A stretch of DNA of 64,000 nucleotides from Clostridiales bacterium. Its GTDB lineage: Bacteria; Bacillota; Clostridia; Christensenellales; Pumilibacteraceae. Below, piece by piece: positions 29,009-37,104 of the stretch. Each line of letters opens with the position of its first letter. The stretch's first letter is position 1. A model generated the notes under the pieces. That model had not been told where the DNA came from. It searched no databases and saw only the letters and a program-made list of their open reading frames with translations. The stretch lies in NCBI GenBank assembly GCA_022511445.1, contig JAFLVE010000107.1:53690-117689 (forward strand), in the 5' to 3' direction. The position numbers and the translations under genes were made by a program.

Positions 29009-29123
29009 TTCCTACGCTCGACGGGCTTTGGCTTGTCTATGGGTAAGGCATATACTCTTTGTCGGGTGCGACGCAAAACAAGCACAGACGACTATACACG
29101 ACATAAGCCAAGCCTTCGGCTTG

Positions 29124-29273
29124 TCAGTCGAAATAAGTTAAATCTTTTGCGCACTCGGTGCCGTTAAGCTTTTCGGCGCAGCGCTCGCAAAAGCAGCAGC
29201 CGCACGAGCGGCAGTGAAGCACTTTTTCCGCGGGGAACACTTTCCCGCAGCATATACACGTTTTGCTGTTCAT
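29124..29273 (-). CDS. Small zinc-ribbon-like protein
   Basis: 49 residues beginning MNSKTCICCGKVFPAE. It contains eight cysteines in CxxC pairs (TCICC, HCRSCGCCFCERC), a layout like the small treble-clef or RING-like zinc fingers that hold two metal ions. An upstream in-frame ATG at 29312 would add 13 unconserved residues. The only ribosome site candidate (AGGA) is 14 nt away, which is too far for comfort. It diverges from pheA. A real but tiny protein seems likely from the cysteine pattern; its role is unknown. Confidence 0.5.
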   Translation of the reverse strand: MNSKTCICCGKVFPAEKVLHCRSCGCCFCERCAEKLNGTECAKDLTYFD

Positions 29274-29389
29274 AACGGTAGCTTGCTTCCTACGATAAAA
29301 AGATATTCGCATTGCGGGTATTATCGGGCGGAAAAAGCGCGAATTTTTACAATTATAAAAAACGGACGGAATAAAGCAAACAAAAGTCC

Positions 29390-29418
29390 TTGATTTTGCC
29401 GCGGAACTATGTTAAAAT
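29390..29418 (+). promoter_or_regulatory. pheA promoter
   Basis: TTGATT (29390-29395), 17 bp, TAAAAT (29413-29418). The first possible ATG of the frame (29409) lies upstream of the -10 box. Confidence 0.6.
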
Positions 29419-29426
29419 ATAAAGCG

Positions 29427-30230
29427 GTGTACGATTTAGGTTTAACAGCGTTTCTCGGCGACGAGAATTCATACAGCCACGCCGCGGCGCAAATGCTTAC
29501 GGACGGCAAGCTAAAAGGCTACGACACCTTGTCGAAGGTAATTGACGCCGTTATAAGCGGCGCCACCGACGCCGCCGTCGTTCCTACCGAAAACAGCGTC
29601 GAGGGCGCGGTTAACGAGGTGTACGACGTTCTTTCGGACAGCGGACTGTATATCGCGCACCAAATCGTTTTGCCAATACGCCACTCGTTGATAGCGGCGG
29701 AGAATGCTACGATGCAATCGATTAAGCGTATCCGCTCGCACCCGCAGGCGATAGGTCAGTGCCGAAGCTTTTTGAGTAAGCTTAACGTGACCGTCGAGGC
29801 TGTAAGCTCCACTTCTGCGGCGATTGCGCTTGTTGACGGCGAATCGGCGGCGATAGGGTTTAAGCCCAAGGCGGGGCAAAAGGCGATTGCTACGGGCATT
29901 CAGGACAGCATGCTAAACTCCACGCGCTTCTCGCTCCTCACCAAAGCGCGGAGCGAAAAGGGAGGAACGGTGTCCGTTTCGTTCGACCTTAAAAACAGCC
30001 CCGGCTCGCTTTTTAATGCGCTCGGCGTTATGAGCGGAGCGGGCGTAAACATGACGCGCATTATTTCGAGACCGCACCGTTCGGGCGACGGAAGATACAG
30101 ATTTTTCGTAGACTTCGACTACGCCGACGACACGGTCGCGCTTGAAAGGTTTTTGGAGAAGGTTGCTTGCGCGTGCGACGGGCTGTGGTTTCTCGGCAGG
30201 TACGACGTGACCGTCGCGGATAATATTTAA
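29427..30230 (+). CDS. pheA: Prephenate dehydratase
   Basis: 267 residues from GTG 29427, or 273 from ATG 29409, which lies before the -10 box. It makes phenylpyruvate from prephenate in phenylalanine synthesis. The catalytic domain has FLGDENSYSHAA, AAVVPTENSVEGAV, HPQAIGQCRSFL and the signature NSTRFSLL with the key Thr/Arg. A C-terminal ACT domain (about 180-260) carries SPGSLFNALGVMS and RIISRPHRSGDGRYRFFVDF. These are the phenylalanine-binding positions for feedback inhibition. There is no fused chorismate mutase. It stands alone, with no ribosome site, and may be translated from a leaderless mRNA. Confidence 0.93.
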   Translation: MYDLGLTAFLGDENSYSHAAAQMLTDGKLKGYDTLSKVIDAVISGATDAAVVPTENSVEGAVNEVYDVLSDSGLYIAHQIVLPIRHSLIAAENATMQSIKRIRSHPQAIGQCRSFLSKLNVTVEAVSSTSAAIALVDGESAAIGFKPKAGQKAIATGIQDSMLNSTRFSLLTKARSEKGGTVSVSFDLKNSPGSLFNALGVMSGAGVNMTRIISRPHRSGDGRYRFFVDFDYADDTVALERFLEKVACACDGLWFLGRYDVTVADNI

Positions 30231-30266
30231 AAACAGGAGCGGAATGATTTCCGCAAAGAGGTTATA

Positions 30267-32969
30267 ATGGGACTTATATCATTCATCACAGGCAGCGACA
30301 ACCGTCGCAACATAAGAAAGCTCTCATCAAGAGCCGAGCAGGTGCTCTCTTTGGAGGACAAGTTCGCCAAAATGAGCGACGAGGAGCTTCGCGGTATGAC
30401 CGCGGAGTTTAAAAGGCGCTACAACGAGAACTACGAGTCGCTAAACGACCTTCTTCCCGAGGCGTTTGCGGTAGTGCGCGAGGCGGGTAAGCGCGTACTT
30501 AACATGCAGCACTTTAAGGTGCAGATTATGGGCGGCATCGCGCTCCACCAGGGCCGAATTGCGGAGATGCGCACGGGCGAAGGTAAAACGCTTGTCGCAA
30601 CGCTCCCCGCATACCTTAACGCGATTGCGGGTAAGGGCGTTCACGTTGTAACCGTCAACGATTACCTCGCGCGCCGCGACGCGGAGTGGATGGGGAAAAT
30701 TCACCGCTTTCTCGGCATGACGGTAGGCGTTGCGGTATCGGGCATGAAGCCGGACGCAAAACGCGCCGCGTACAACTGCGATATTACCTACGGCACCAAC
30801 AACGAGCTCGGCTTCGACTACCTCCGCGACAACATGGTTATCCGCCGCGAGGACATGGTTCAGCGCGATTTGTCGTTTGCCATAATCGACGAGGTAGACT
30901 CCATACTTATCGACGAGGCGAGAACGCCGCTTATTATTTCGGGCCGCGGCGGACGGTCGAGCGAGATGTACAGCCGCGCCAACCGTTTTGCGCGCAGGCT
31001 CGTTAAGGACGAGGACTACGAGATAGACGAAAAGAAGCGCACCATAAACCTTACGGAACAGGGTATCGAGCGCGCCGAAACGTACTTCGAGGTGGAAAAC
31101 CTTGCCGACACCGAAAATACCGATCTGTACCATTATATCAACAACGCGCTTAAAGCCAACTTTATAATGCACCGCGATCAGGACTATATCGTAAACGACG
31201 GCGAGGTCGTCATAGTCGACGAGTTTACCGGCCGTCTCATGATAGGCAGACGTTACAGCGACGGCTTGCACCAGGCGATAGAGGCCAAGGAGAACGTGCG
31301 CATTCAGTCTGAAAACAAGACGCTTGCGACGATAACGTTCCAAAACTACTTCCGTCTTTACGACAAGCTGTCCGGCATGACGGGTACGGCAAAGACGGAG
31401 GAAAACGAGTTCCGTTCCATTTACAAGCTTGACGTCGTTACAATCCCCACCAACGTTCCCAGTCAGAGGGTGGACGAAAACGACCTCCTTTACACCACCG
31501 CCGCGGGCAAAATGCGCGCCGTCGTTGCGGATATCAAGGAATGCTACGACCGCGGTCAGCCCGTGCTTGTAGGTACGACCAACGTCGAAAAGAGCGAGGA
31601 GTTAAGCAAAATGCTCCGCCGCGAAAAGATTCCCCACAACGTTCTTAACGCAAAGAATCACGCGAAAGAGGCGGCAATCGTAGCGCAGGCGGGTAAGCTT
31701 CACCAGGTAACTATAGCGACCAACATGGCGGGCCGCGGTACCGATATTATGCTCGGCGGCAATGCCGAGTTTATGGCAAAGGAAAAGCTCAAAAAGGAAG
31801 GGTACGACGAGAGCGTAATCGACATCGCTTCGTCGGTGTTCCCGTCGCAGGACCCCGAGGTGCTAAAGGCGCGCGACCTGTATAACGAGTATATGGAAGG
31901 ATTCAAATCGGAGGTCGCCGAAGAAAAGGAAAAGGTAGTCGCTTTCGGCGGACTTCGTATCATAGGCACGGAGCGCCACGAATCGCGCCGTATAGACAAC
32001 CAGCTGCGCGGCCGTTCGGGCCGTCAGGGCGATATGGGCTCGTCCATATTCTATCTGTCGGCGGAGGACGACGTTTTAAGACTGTGGGGCGACAGACTGC
32101 AAAAGGTAATGGGCTTTTTCAAGGTGGACGAGGATACACCCCTCCAAGCGAAAATGCTTTCCAAGCAGATCGAAACGGCACAGCGCAACATAGAGGGCAG
32201 AAACTTCTCCATTCGTAAATCCGTTCTCGAATACGACAACGTTATGAACAAACAGCGCGAGATAATTTACGCCGAGCGCAGCAAGGTGCTTAAGGGCATG
32301 CCCATGCGCGAGGAGGTGCTTAAGATTATTCAGGCGCGGTGCGAAACTGTTGTCGAAGCGTACACCAACCCCAAGGTCGACTACGACGAGTGGGATTCGG
32401 AGGAGCTCAACAAAGAGGTCGAGCGCAAGCTTCTTCCCGGCGAGCACGAGTTCTTCACGGAGGATAAGCTTAAAAACTACATGCCCGACGAGCTTAAAGA
32501 AATGCTCTTCGAGGAGGTTAAGTCGCGCTACCAAAAGAAGGTGGACGAGGCTGCGGAGCACGGCGTCGACTTTGAAAATATCGAGCGGTACATTATGCTT
32601 CGCGTCGTCGACCAAAAGTGGACCGACCATATCGACAACATGGACGCATTGAGGAGCGGTATCGGCTTAAAAGCGTACGGACATCAGGACCCCGTTATAG
32701 CGTATCAGCAGGAAGGCTTCGAGATGTTCGACGAGATGACCGAGCACATTCAAGAGGACGTCGCGTCAATGCTTATGCACGTCAACGTGGAGTATCCGCC
32801 CGAGCCGCCCAAGCAGAATACCGAGCTTATCGAAAGCCACGGCGACTCGCAGGAGCGCACGGTCAGAGAGCCCGACGTTAAGCCCAAATCCGAGCGCGTC
32901 GGCAGAAACGATCCGTGCCCGTGCGGCAGCGGCAAAAAGTACAAAAACTGCTGCGGAAAAGATAAGTAA
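30267..32969 (+). CDS. secA: Protein translocase ATPase SecA
   Basis: 900 residues. It is the motor that pushes preproteins through SecYEG. Walker A is MRTGEGKT (101-108), Walker B IIDEVDSILIDEARTPL, and motif NMAGRGTDIMLGG lies in the second nucleotide domain. The preprotein cross-linking, helical scaffold (VDQKWTDHIDNMD) and C-terminal domains are complete. The last residues form the zinc site DPCPCGSGKKYKNCCG, which binds lipids or SecB-like partners. AGAGG lies 8 nt before the ATG. pheA precedes it and prfB follows at 44 bp. Confidence 0.98.
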   Translation: MGLISFITGSDNRRNIRKLSSRAEQVLSLEDKFAKMSDEELRGMTAEFKRRYNENYESLNDLLPEAFAVVREAGKRVLNMQHFKVQIMGGIALHQGRIAEMRTGEGKTLVATLPAYLNAIAGKGVHVVTVNDYLARRDAEWMGKIHRFLGMTVGVAVSGMKPDAKRAAYNCDITYGTNNELGFDYLRDNMVIRREDMVQRDLSFAIIDEVDSILIDEARTPLIISGRGGRSSEMYSRANRFARRLVKDEDYEIDEKKRTINLTEQGIERAETYFEVENLADTENTDLYHYINNALKANFIMHRDQDYIVNDGEVVIVDEFTGRLMIGRRYSDGLHQAIEAKENVRIQSENKTLATITFQNYFRLYDKLSGMTGTAKTEENEFRSIYKLDVVTIPTNVPSQRVDENDLLYTTAAGKMRAVVADIKECYDRGQPVLVGTTNVEKSEELSKMLRREKIPHNVLNAKNHAKEAAIVAQAGKLHQVTIATNMAGRGTDIMLGGNAEFMAKEKLKKEGYDESVIDIASSVFPSQDPEVLKARDLYNEYMEGFKSEVAEEKEKVVAFGGLRIIGTERHESRRIDNQLRGRSGRQGDMGSSIFYLSAEDDVLRLWGDRLQKVMGFFKVDEDTPLQAKMLSKQIETAQRNIEGRNFSIRKSVLEYDNVMNKQREIIYAERSKVLKGMPMREEVLKIIQARCETVVEAYTNPKVDYDEWDSEELNKEVERKLLPGEHEFFTEDKLKNYMPDELKEMLFEEVKSRYQKKVDEAAEHGVDFENIERYIMLRVVDQKWTDHIDNMDALRSGIGLKAYGHQDPVIAYQQEGFEMFDEMTEHIQEDVASMLMHVNVEYPPEPPKQNTELIESHGDSQERTVREPDVKPKSERVGRNDPCPCGSGKKYKNCCGKDK

Positions 32970-33013
32970 AAGATAAATAAAATATCCGTAATTGATTTAA
33001 GACAGCAAGCCGT

Positions 33014-34114
33014 ATGGATCTTGAAGAATGTAAAAACAGAATAGACGGTGCGGAAGCGATGGTTAAAGACGCTTACGCCGCAATTGCGCCCGAAAAGCTG
33101 AAAGAGCGTCGGGCGTATCTTGCCGAGCGCCAAAACGATCCGTCGCTGTACTCCGACCCCAAAGCCGCTCAATCCGTAAACAGCGAGGCGAAATATATAG
33201 ACAACACCTTTAGTAAGTTCGATAAGCTTTTTGCCACGGCAAGCGACCTTCGCGCCATGGCGGAGCTTCTCGAAATAGAGGCGGACGCGGAATTATCCCA
33301 AGAGCTTTTTACCGAGACGGACGCGTTTTGCGCCGAGGCGGAAAAAGCGCAAATATCCGCGCTTCTTAAAGGCGAATACGACAAGTCGGACGCAATACTC
33401 TCTTTGCATGCGGGCGCGGGCGGCACCGAGGCGCAGGATTGGGTGTCCATGCTCTTTCGTATGTACAGAATGTACTGCGAAAAGGTGGGATATACGGTCG
33501 AAGTGCTCGACAGGCTGGACGGCGACGAGGCGGGAATTAAAAGCATAACGTTTGTTGCGCGCGGAATGAATGCGTACGGATTTTTAAAAGCGGAAATGGG
33601 CGTTCACAGATTGGTCAGAATTTCGCCCTTCGACGCAAATGCGCGCAGACACACTTCGTTTGCAAGTCTCGAGGTAATGCCGGAAATAAAGGACGACACC
33701 ACCGTCACGATAAATCCCGACGATATCCGCGTGGACACGTTCCGTTCGAGCGGCGCGGGCGGTCAGCACATAAACAAGACCGACTCCGCAATAAGAATAA
33801 CGCACTTCCCGACGGGGATTGTGGTAACCTGCCAGCAGGAACGCAGTCAAACGCAAAACCGAGAAATGGCGTTTACAATGCTTAAAAGTAAGCTTGTGGA
33901 ATTAAAGGAGCGCGAGGCGCTCGAAAAGGCTTCGAGCTTAAAGGGCGAAGTCAAAAAGATAGAATGGGGTAGCCAAATCCGCTCGTACGTATTCCAGCCG
34001 TACACTCTTGTAAAGGACCATAGGACGGGCTACGAAAATTCGGATATTCAGTCGGTTATGGACGGCGACCTCGAGGGCTTTATTATAGACTATCTCAAAA
34101 AGACGGCGGGCTGA
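33014..34114 (+). CDS. prfB: Peptide chain release factor 2 (no frameshift site)
   Basis: 366 residues in one uninterrupted frame. It ends translation at UGA and UAA. The stop-recognition tripeptide is SPF (Ser204-Pro205-Phe206), and the GGQ that triggers hydrolysis is at 249-251 (SGAGGQHINKT). In many bacteria prfB has an in-frame UGA near codon 25 with a CTTTGA slippery site for autoregulation. Here that stretch reads straight through (YAAIAPEKLKERRAYLAE), so that control is absent. There is no good ribosome site before the ATG. It lies in a secA-prfB order also common elsewhere. Confidence 0.97.
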   Translation: MDLEECKNRIDGAEAMVKDAYAAIAPEKLKERRAYLAERQNDPSLYSDPKAAQSVNSEAKYIDNTFSKFDKLFATASDLRAMAELLEIEADAELSQELFTETDAFCAEAEKAQISALLKGEYDKSDAILSLHAGAGGTEAQDWVSMLFRMYRMYCEKVGYTVEVLDRLDGDEAGIKSITFVARGMNAYGFLKAEMGVHRLVRISPFDANARRHTSFASLEVMPEIKDDTTVTINPDDIRVDTFRSSGAGGQHINKTDSAIRITHFPTGIVVTCQQERSQTQNREMAFTMLKSKLVELKEREALEKASSLKGEVKKIEWGSQIRSYVFQPYTLVKDHRTGYENSDIQSVMDGDLEGFIIDYLKKTAG

Positions 34115-34174
34115 TTTTTCGGCTCCGAGAAATGCTCGCTTTAATTGTGAAGCATATTCGCATCGGTTTGGAAA

Positions 34175-35197
34175 ATGGAAAAAGAAAAGGTTATTTTGGG
34201 AATAGAAACGTCCTGTGACGAAACGTCGGCGGCGGTGCTTCGCGGAAGTACCCTTCTTTCCAATATCATATCTTCGCAAATAGAAATACACAGAAGATTC
34301 GGCGGCGTCGTGCCCGAAATCGCTTCCCGAAATCACTTGACGGCGATACTTCCCGTTATTGACGAGGCGATAATGGCTGCTGGAATACGGCGGTCGGATA
34401 TCGACGCGATTGCCGTAACCTACGGCGCGGGGCTTGTGGGTGCGCTTCTTGTCGGGCTTTCCGCCGCAAAGGCGCTAAGCTATGCTCTCGGCGTTCCTCT
34501 GTATGCCGTCAACCATATAGAGGCGCATATCGCCGCAAACTATATTTCGTCGCCCGAGCTAAAGCCGCCGTTTTTGGCGGTAGTCGCAAGCGGCGGTCAC
34601 ACCGGAGTAGTAAAGGTAGAGGGTTACAACAAATTCACTCTTCTCGGCACGACGAGCGACGACGCGATAGGCGAGGCGTTCGACAAGGTGGCGCGCGCTA
34701 TCGGTCTTCCGTATCCGGGCGGACCCGAAATAGACAAGCGCGCAAAGCTCGGTAAACCGATTATAGAATTTGTTTCGCGTAGGAATAAAAAGAGCTACGC
34801 GCTGAGCTATTCGGGCTTAAAAACGGCGGTTATCGGTTATCTTCACAACGCCAAGCAGCGGGGCGAGGAGACGGTAACGGAGGACGTGTGCGCTTCTTTC
34901 CAAAAAACGGCGGTCGATATGCTCGTAGATACCGCGGCGCTCGCCGTGAAAAAGACGGGGATAAAAACGGTCGTGCTTGCGGGCGGAGTCGCCGCCAACT
35001 CGTACCTCCGCGAGCGCATTTCGGGCTTTAAGGCAATGGGCTGCGACGTGCATTTTCCGCCCATGTCGCTTTGTACGGATAACGCCGCCATGGTATGCGC
35101 CCGCGCGCGCGATATGATTAGAGAGGGATTGCCGCCCGCCGCGCTCAACCTCAACGCGGTCAGCTATCTTAAAATCGAAACAGGGGAGGGCTTATGA
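34175..35197 (+). CDS. tsaD: tRNA N6-adenosine threonylcarbamoyltransferase
   Basis: 340 residues. With TsaB and TsaE it attaches threonylcarbamoyl to A37 of tRNAs reading ANN codons. The ASKHA-fold signatures are ILGIETSCDETSAAV at the N-terminus, the metal-binding HIEAH (114-118), VVASGGHTGVV, GEAFDKVARAIGLPYPGG and the late VLAGGVAANSYLRE. It is complete. Start: ATG with a weak GGA ribosome site. The last four bases overlap the next gene (ATGA). Confidence 0.97.
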   Translation: MEKEKVILGIETSCDETSAAVLRGSTLLSNIISSQIEIHRRFGGVVPEIASRNHLTAILPVIDEAIMAAGIRRSDIDAIAVTYGAGLVGALLVGLSAAKALSYALGVPLYAVNHIEAHIAANYISSPELKPPFLAVVASGGHTGVVKVEGYNKFTLLGTTSDDAIGEAFDKVARAIGLPYPGGPEIDKRAKLGKPIIEFVSRRNKKSYALSYSGLKTAVIGYLHNAKQRGEETVTEDVCASFQKTAVDMLVDTAALAVKKTGIKTVVLAGGVAANSYLRERISGFKAMGCDVHFPPMSLCTDNAAMVCARARDMIREGLPPAALNLNAVSYLKIETGEGL

Positions 35198-35910
35198 AAA
35201 ACGAAAAAAACAGCTTAAACGATTCGGACAGACTAATAGTCGCCGTTGCGCTGTGGCTGGCGCTTGTCCCGCTTTTTGCAACGTCGCTTACTCTTCCCAT
35301 GCTCCCGAAGAGCATACAGAACGCCGTCGTTGCGTTCGATCCGCAGGTGTACAGCAAGTACGGCAACCTTCTTATCGTGTTTGCCTCAGTCGCGCCCGTT
35401 GCGGTAGTGCTTATAGCCGCTATGCTGAAAAAGCGCAGTCGCATTCAGCGCCGCTTTGTGTCAATGATAATCTTTTGCGTAATGCTTTCGGTCTGCATGA
35501 GCGGACTTGCGATTTTCGGCATTAACAGACAGTTTGTATCGCTGCCCAAGGAAAAGCCGCTCGACCTTTACACTCTTTTCGCTGTGATATTATCGCTATT
35601 GCTTTCCGTTGCGTGTACGCTTATCCCGCGAATTTTCCACACAGAAAAGTTTTTGTCGCGCTCGACGTCGCGTTCGCCTATGTCTGCGGAGCTGGCTAAT
35701 ATCCTCGACAGGTTTTGGAATATCGGCGCGTACGGATATATGATCGTCGGTGCAGTCGCTTCGTTTATTTCGTCTCCGCTCGCTTTTATTCCGCCCGCGG
35801 CGGCAACATTGCTTTATATAGCCTTACTCTTGATATTCGCAAGTAATAAATCGAAGCATAAAGCCGAAGCTGTACCCGAGGAACAGCAAACCGTTTCCGA
35901 GCAAGAATAA
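35194..35910 (+). CDS. Hypothetical six-helix membrane protein
   Basis: 238 residues, starting inside the tsaD stop (ATGA overlap) with GGAGGG just upstream, so it is well expressed with tsaD. Six hydrophobic segments: about 13-37, 58-80, 90-112, 122-144, 172-194 and 196-216. A basic loop (KKRSRIQRR) follows the second. The tail is Glu/Gln-rich. The pattern of helices and the LDRFWNIGAYGYMIVG segment recall the SdpI/DUF1648 proteins, but the similarity is too faint for a family call. Confidence 0.7.
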   Translation: MKNEKNSLNDSDRLIVAVALWLALVPLFATSLTLPMLPKSIQNAVVAFDPQVYSKYGNLLIVFASVAPVAVVLIAAMLKKRSRIQRRFVSMIIFCVMLSVCMSGLAIFGINRQFVSLPKEKPLDLYTLFAVILSLLLSVACTLIPRIFHTEKFLSRSTSRSPMSAELANILDRFWNIGAYGYMIVGAVASFISSPLAFIPPAAATLLYIALLLIFASNKSKHKAEAVPEEQQTVSEQE

Positions 35911-35929
35911 TCGACAGAAAAATGCAATC

Positions 35930-35974
35930 AAAAAAGCACCCTAAGGTTGAACAAACATATCGGGTGCTTTTTTG
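35930..35974 (+). terminator. Terminator between convergent genes
   Basis: AAAAAAGCACC(C) / (G)GGTGCTTTTTT, 11-12 bp with T on both sides, so usable from either strand. Confidence 0.85.
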
Positions 35975-36016
35975 TATACGGAATATTCCGAAATTAATCT
36001 GTCTTAATTAGAATGT

Positions 36017-36586
36017 TTACGATTCGAGGAATTTGGCGCCGGTGTAGGAAACCTGTTCTCCGATAGCGGCAAGCTCCTCCGGAGTTTCCTTCATGCCGCT
36101 GTTAAGCCAGTAGTGCATAAGTCCGAGAAAGCCGTGCGATACGAAAAGGTAGTAGTAGTTTATCTTTGACATGGGGCAGTTGGGATAGAGTTTTGTTATT
36201 ACCGCTACGGTCTTGTTGCAGCCCGCCTCCATACCGCGCGCCATAAACGAATCGTCCGTTTTGTGCGGCGAATTGAGTATCATTTTGCAGATGTTGGCGT
36301 TGCGCGCGATAAACTCGAAAAACATAATGTAAAAGTTTCTGTTGGGTAAACCGTCGTCGTCCATACCCGCAGTGTCCAAGAACTCGTTGAACTCGTCCTC
36401 GATTAACTTCTCGACGTCGACAAAAACGTCGCGCACCGAATCGTAGTGATAGTAGAACGTCGCGCGGTTAATGCCCGCGCTTGCGCATAAATCTGTTACG
36501 GTAACCTTGTCTATATCCTTCGTGCCGAGCATCTTGACAAGGGTAGTGCGAATCTTAGCCGTTGTTCTTTTCTTCGGTTCCGTCAT
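36017..36586 (-). CDS. TetR/AcrR family transcriptional regulator
   Basis: 189 residues starting MTEPKKRTTAKIRTT. I chose this over an upstream ATG because AGAGGG sits directly before it. The N-terminal helix-turn-helix is complete: VTVTDLCASAGINRATFYYHYDSVRDVF. The C-terminal ligand domain has the layout of the TetR_C_33/DhaS-like group (FFEFIARNANICKMIL, YYYLFVSHGFLGLMHYWL). The ligand is unknown. It is divergent from csoR, sharing a 178-bp intergenic region, and no obvious target gene lies beside it apart from itself. Autoregulation is likely through the palindrome near its own promoter. Confidence 0.92.
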   Translation of the reverse strand: MTEPKKRTTAKIRTTLVKMLGTKDIDKVTVTDLCASAGINRATFYYHYDSVRDVFVDVEKLIEDEFNEFLDTAGMDDDGLPNRNFYIMFFEFIARNANICKMILNSPHKTDDSFMARGMEAGCNKTVAVITKLYPNCPMSKINYYYLFVSHGFLGLMHYWLNSGMKETPEELAAIGEQVSYTGAKFLES

Positions 36587-36632
36587 AAAATCCCTCTGAT
36601 ATTTCGGTTTTTGTCTCTCGCATGAATAAACC

Positions 36633-36675
36633 ATACGCATGTATAAATTATATAATATTTTTTACACGGTGTCAA
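36633..36675 (-). promoter_or_regulatory. Promoter and possible operator of the TetR gene
   Basis: Minus strand TTGACA (36675-36670), 17 bp, TATAAT (36652-36647). Just downstream ATACGCATGTAT (36633-36644) has matching ends ATAC/GTAT and could be the regulator's own operator. Confidence 0.6.
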
Positions 36676-36729
36676 ATTTTTTTCGCGCGCAAACAAAAAA
36701 ATTTTTTACCGCATTTTCTTAAAAAGCGC

Positions 36730-36758
36730 TTGACTTATACCCCACGGGGGTATATAAT
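36730..36758 (+). promoter_or_regulatory. csoR promoter with CsoR operator in the spacer
   Basis: TTGACT (36730-36735), 17 bp, TATAAT (36753-36758). The spacer is filled by TATACCCC-ACG-GGGGTATA (36736-36754), the classic copper-responsive CsoR palindrome, which overlaps the -10 box. Bound repressor would block polymerase. Confidence 0.9.
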
Positions 36759-36764
36759 GACGGT

Positions 36765-37079
36765 ATGGAAAACGAAGAAAAACAAGAATGCCGCTGCGGT
36801 GGTAAACATACCGAGCGAAGCGACGAGGAAAAAAAGAAGCTTATCAACAGGCTGAATCGAATCGAGGGACAAATCCGCGGTATCCGCGCCATGGTGGAAC
36901 GCGACGCTTATTGTCCCGACATTCTGACTCAGTCCGCCGCTGTCAACGCCGCTGTTAATGCTTTTAATAAGGATTTGATTGCGGGGCATATTCACCACTG
37001 CGTTGTGCGCGACGTTCGCGAGGGAAACGAGGAAGTAATAGACGAGCTTGTCGCCACGCTTCAGAAATTAATGAAATGA
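36765..37079 (+). CDS. csoR: Copper-sensing repressor CsoR
   Basis: 104 residues, all-helical DUF156 family. It binds the operator as apo-protein and lets go when Cu(I) is bound. The copper ligands are the Cys of RDAYCPDILTQ, the second His of AGHIHHC and the Cys that follows, i.e. the Cys-His-Cys set of copper CsoR rather than formaldehyde (FrmR) or nickel (RcnR) types. The N-terminus has an extra ECRCGGKH segment that could bind metal. The ATG is only 6 nt after the -10 box, with no ribosome site, suggesting a leaderless message. The copper pump follows after 25 bp. Confidence 0.95.
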   Translation: MENEEKQECRCGGKHTERSDEEKKKLINRLNRIEGQIRGIRAMVERDAYCPDILTQSAAVNAAVNAFNKDLIAGHIHHCVVRDVREGNEEVIDELVATLQKLMK

Positions 37080-37096
37080 CGTCGCGGGGGTATAAT
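37068..37096 (+). promoter_or_regulatory. Possible internal promoter of copA with a CsoR half-site
   Basis: TATAAT (37091-37096) directly after GGGGG (37086-37090), copying the right half of the CsoR palindrome. A weak -35 TTAATG (37068-37073) lies 17 bp upstream, inside the csoR end. copA starts 8 nt after the -10 box. Confidence 0.45.
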
Positions 37097-37104
37097 ATAT
37101 TAAT

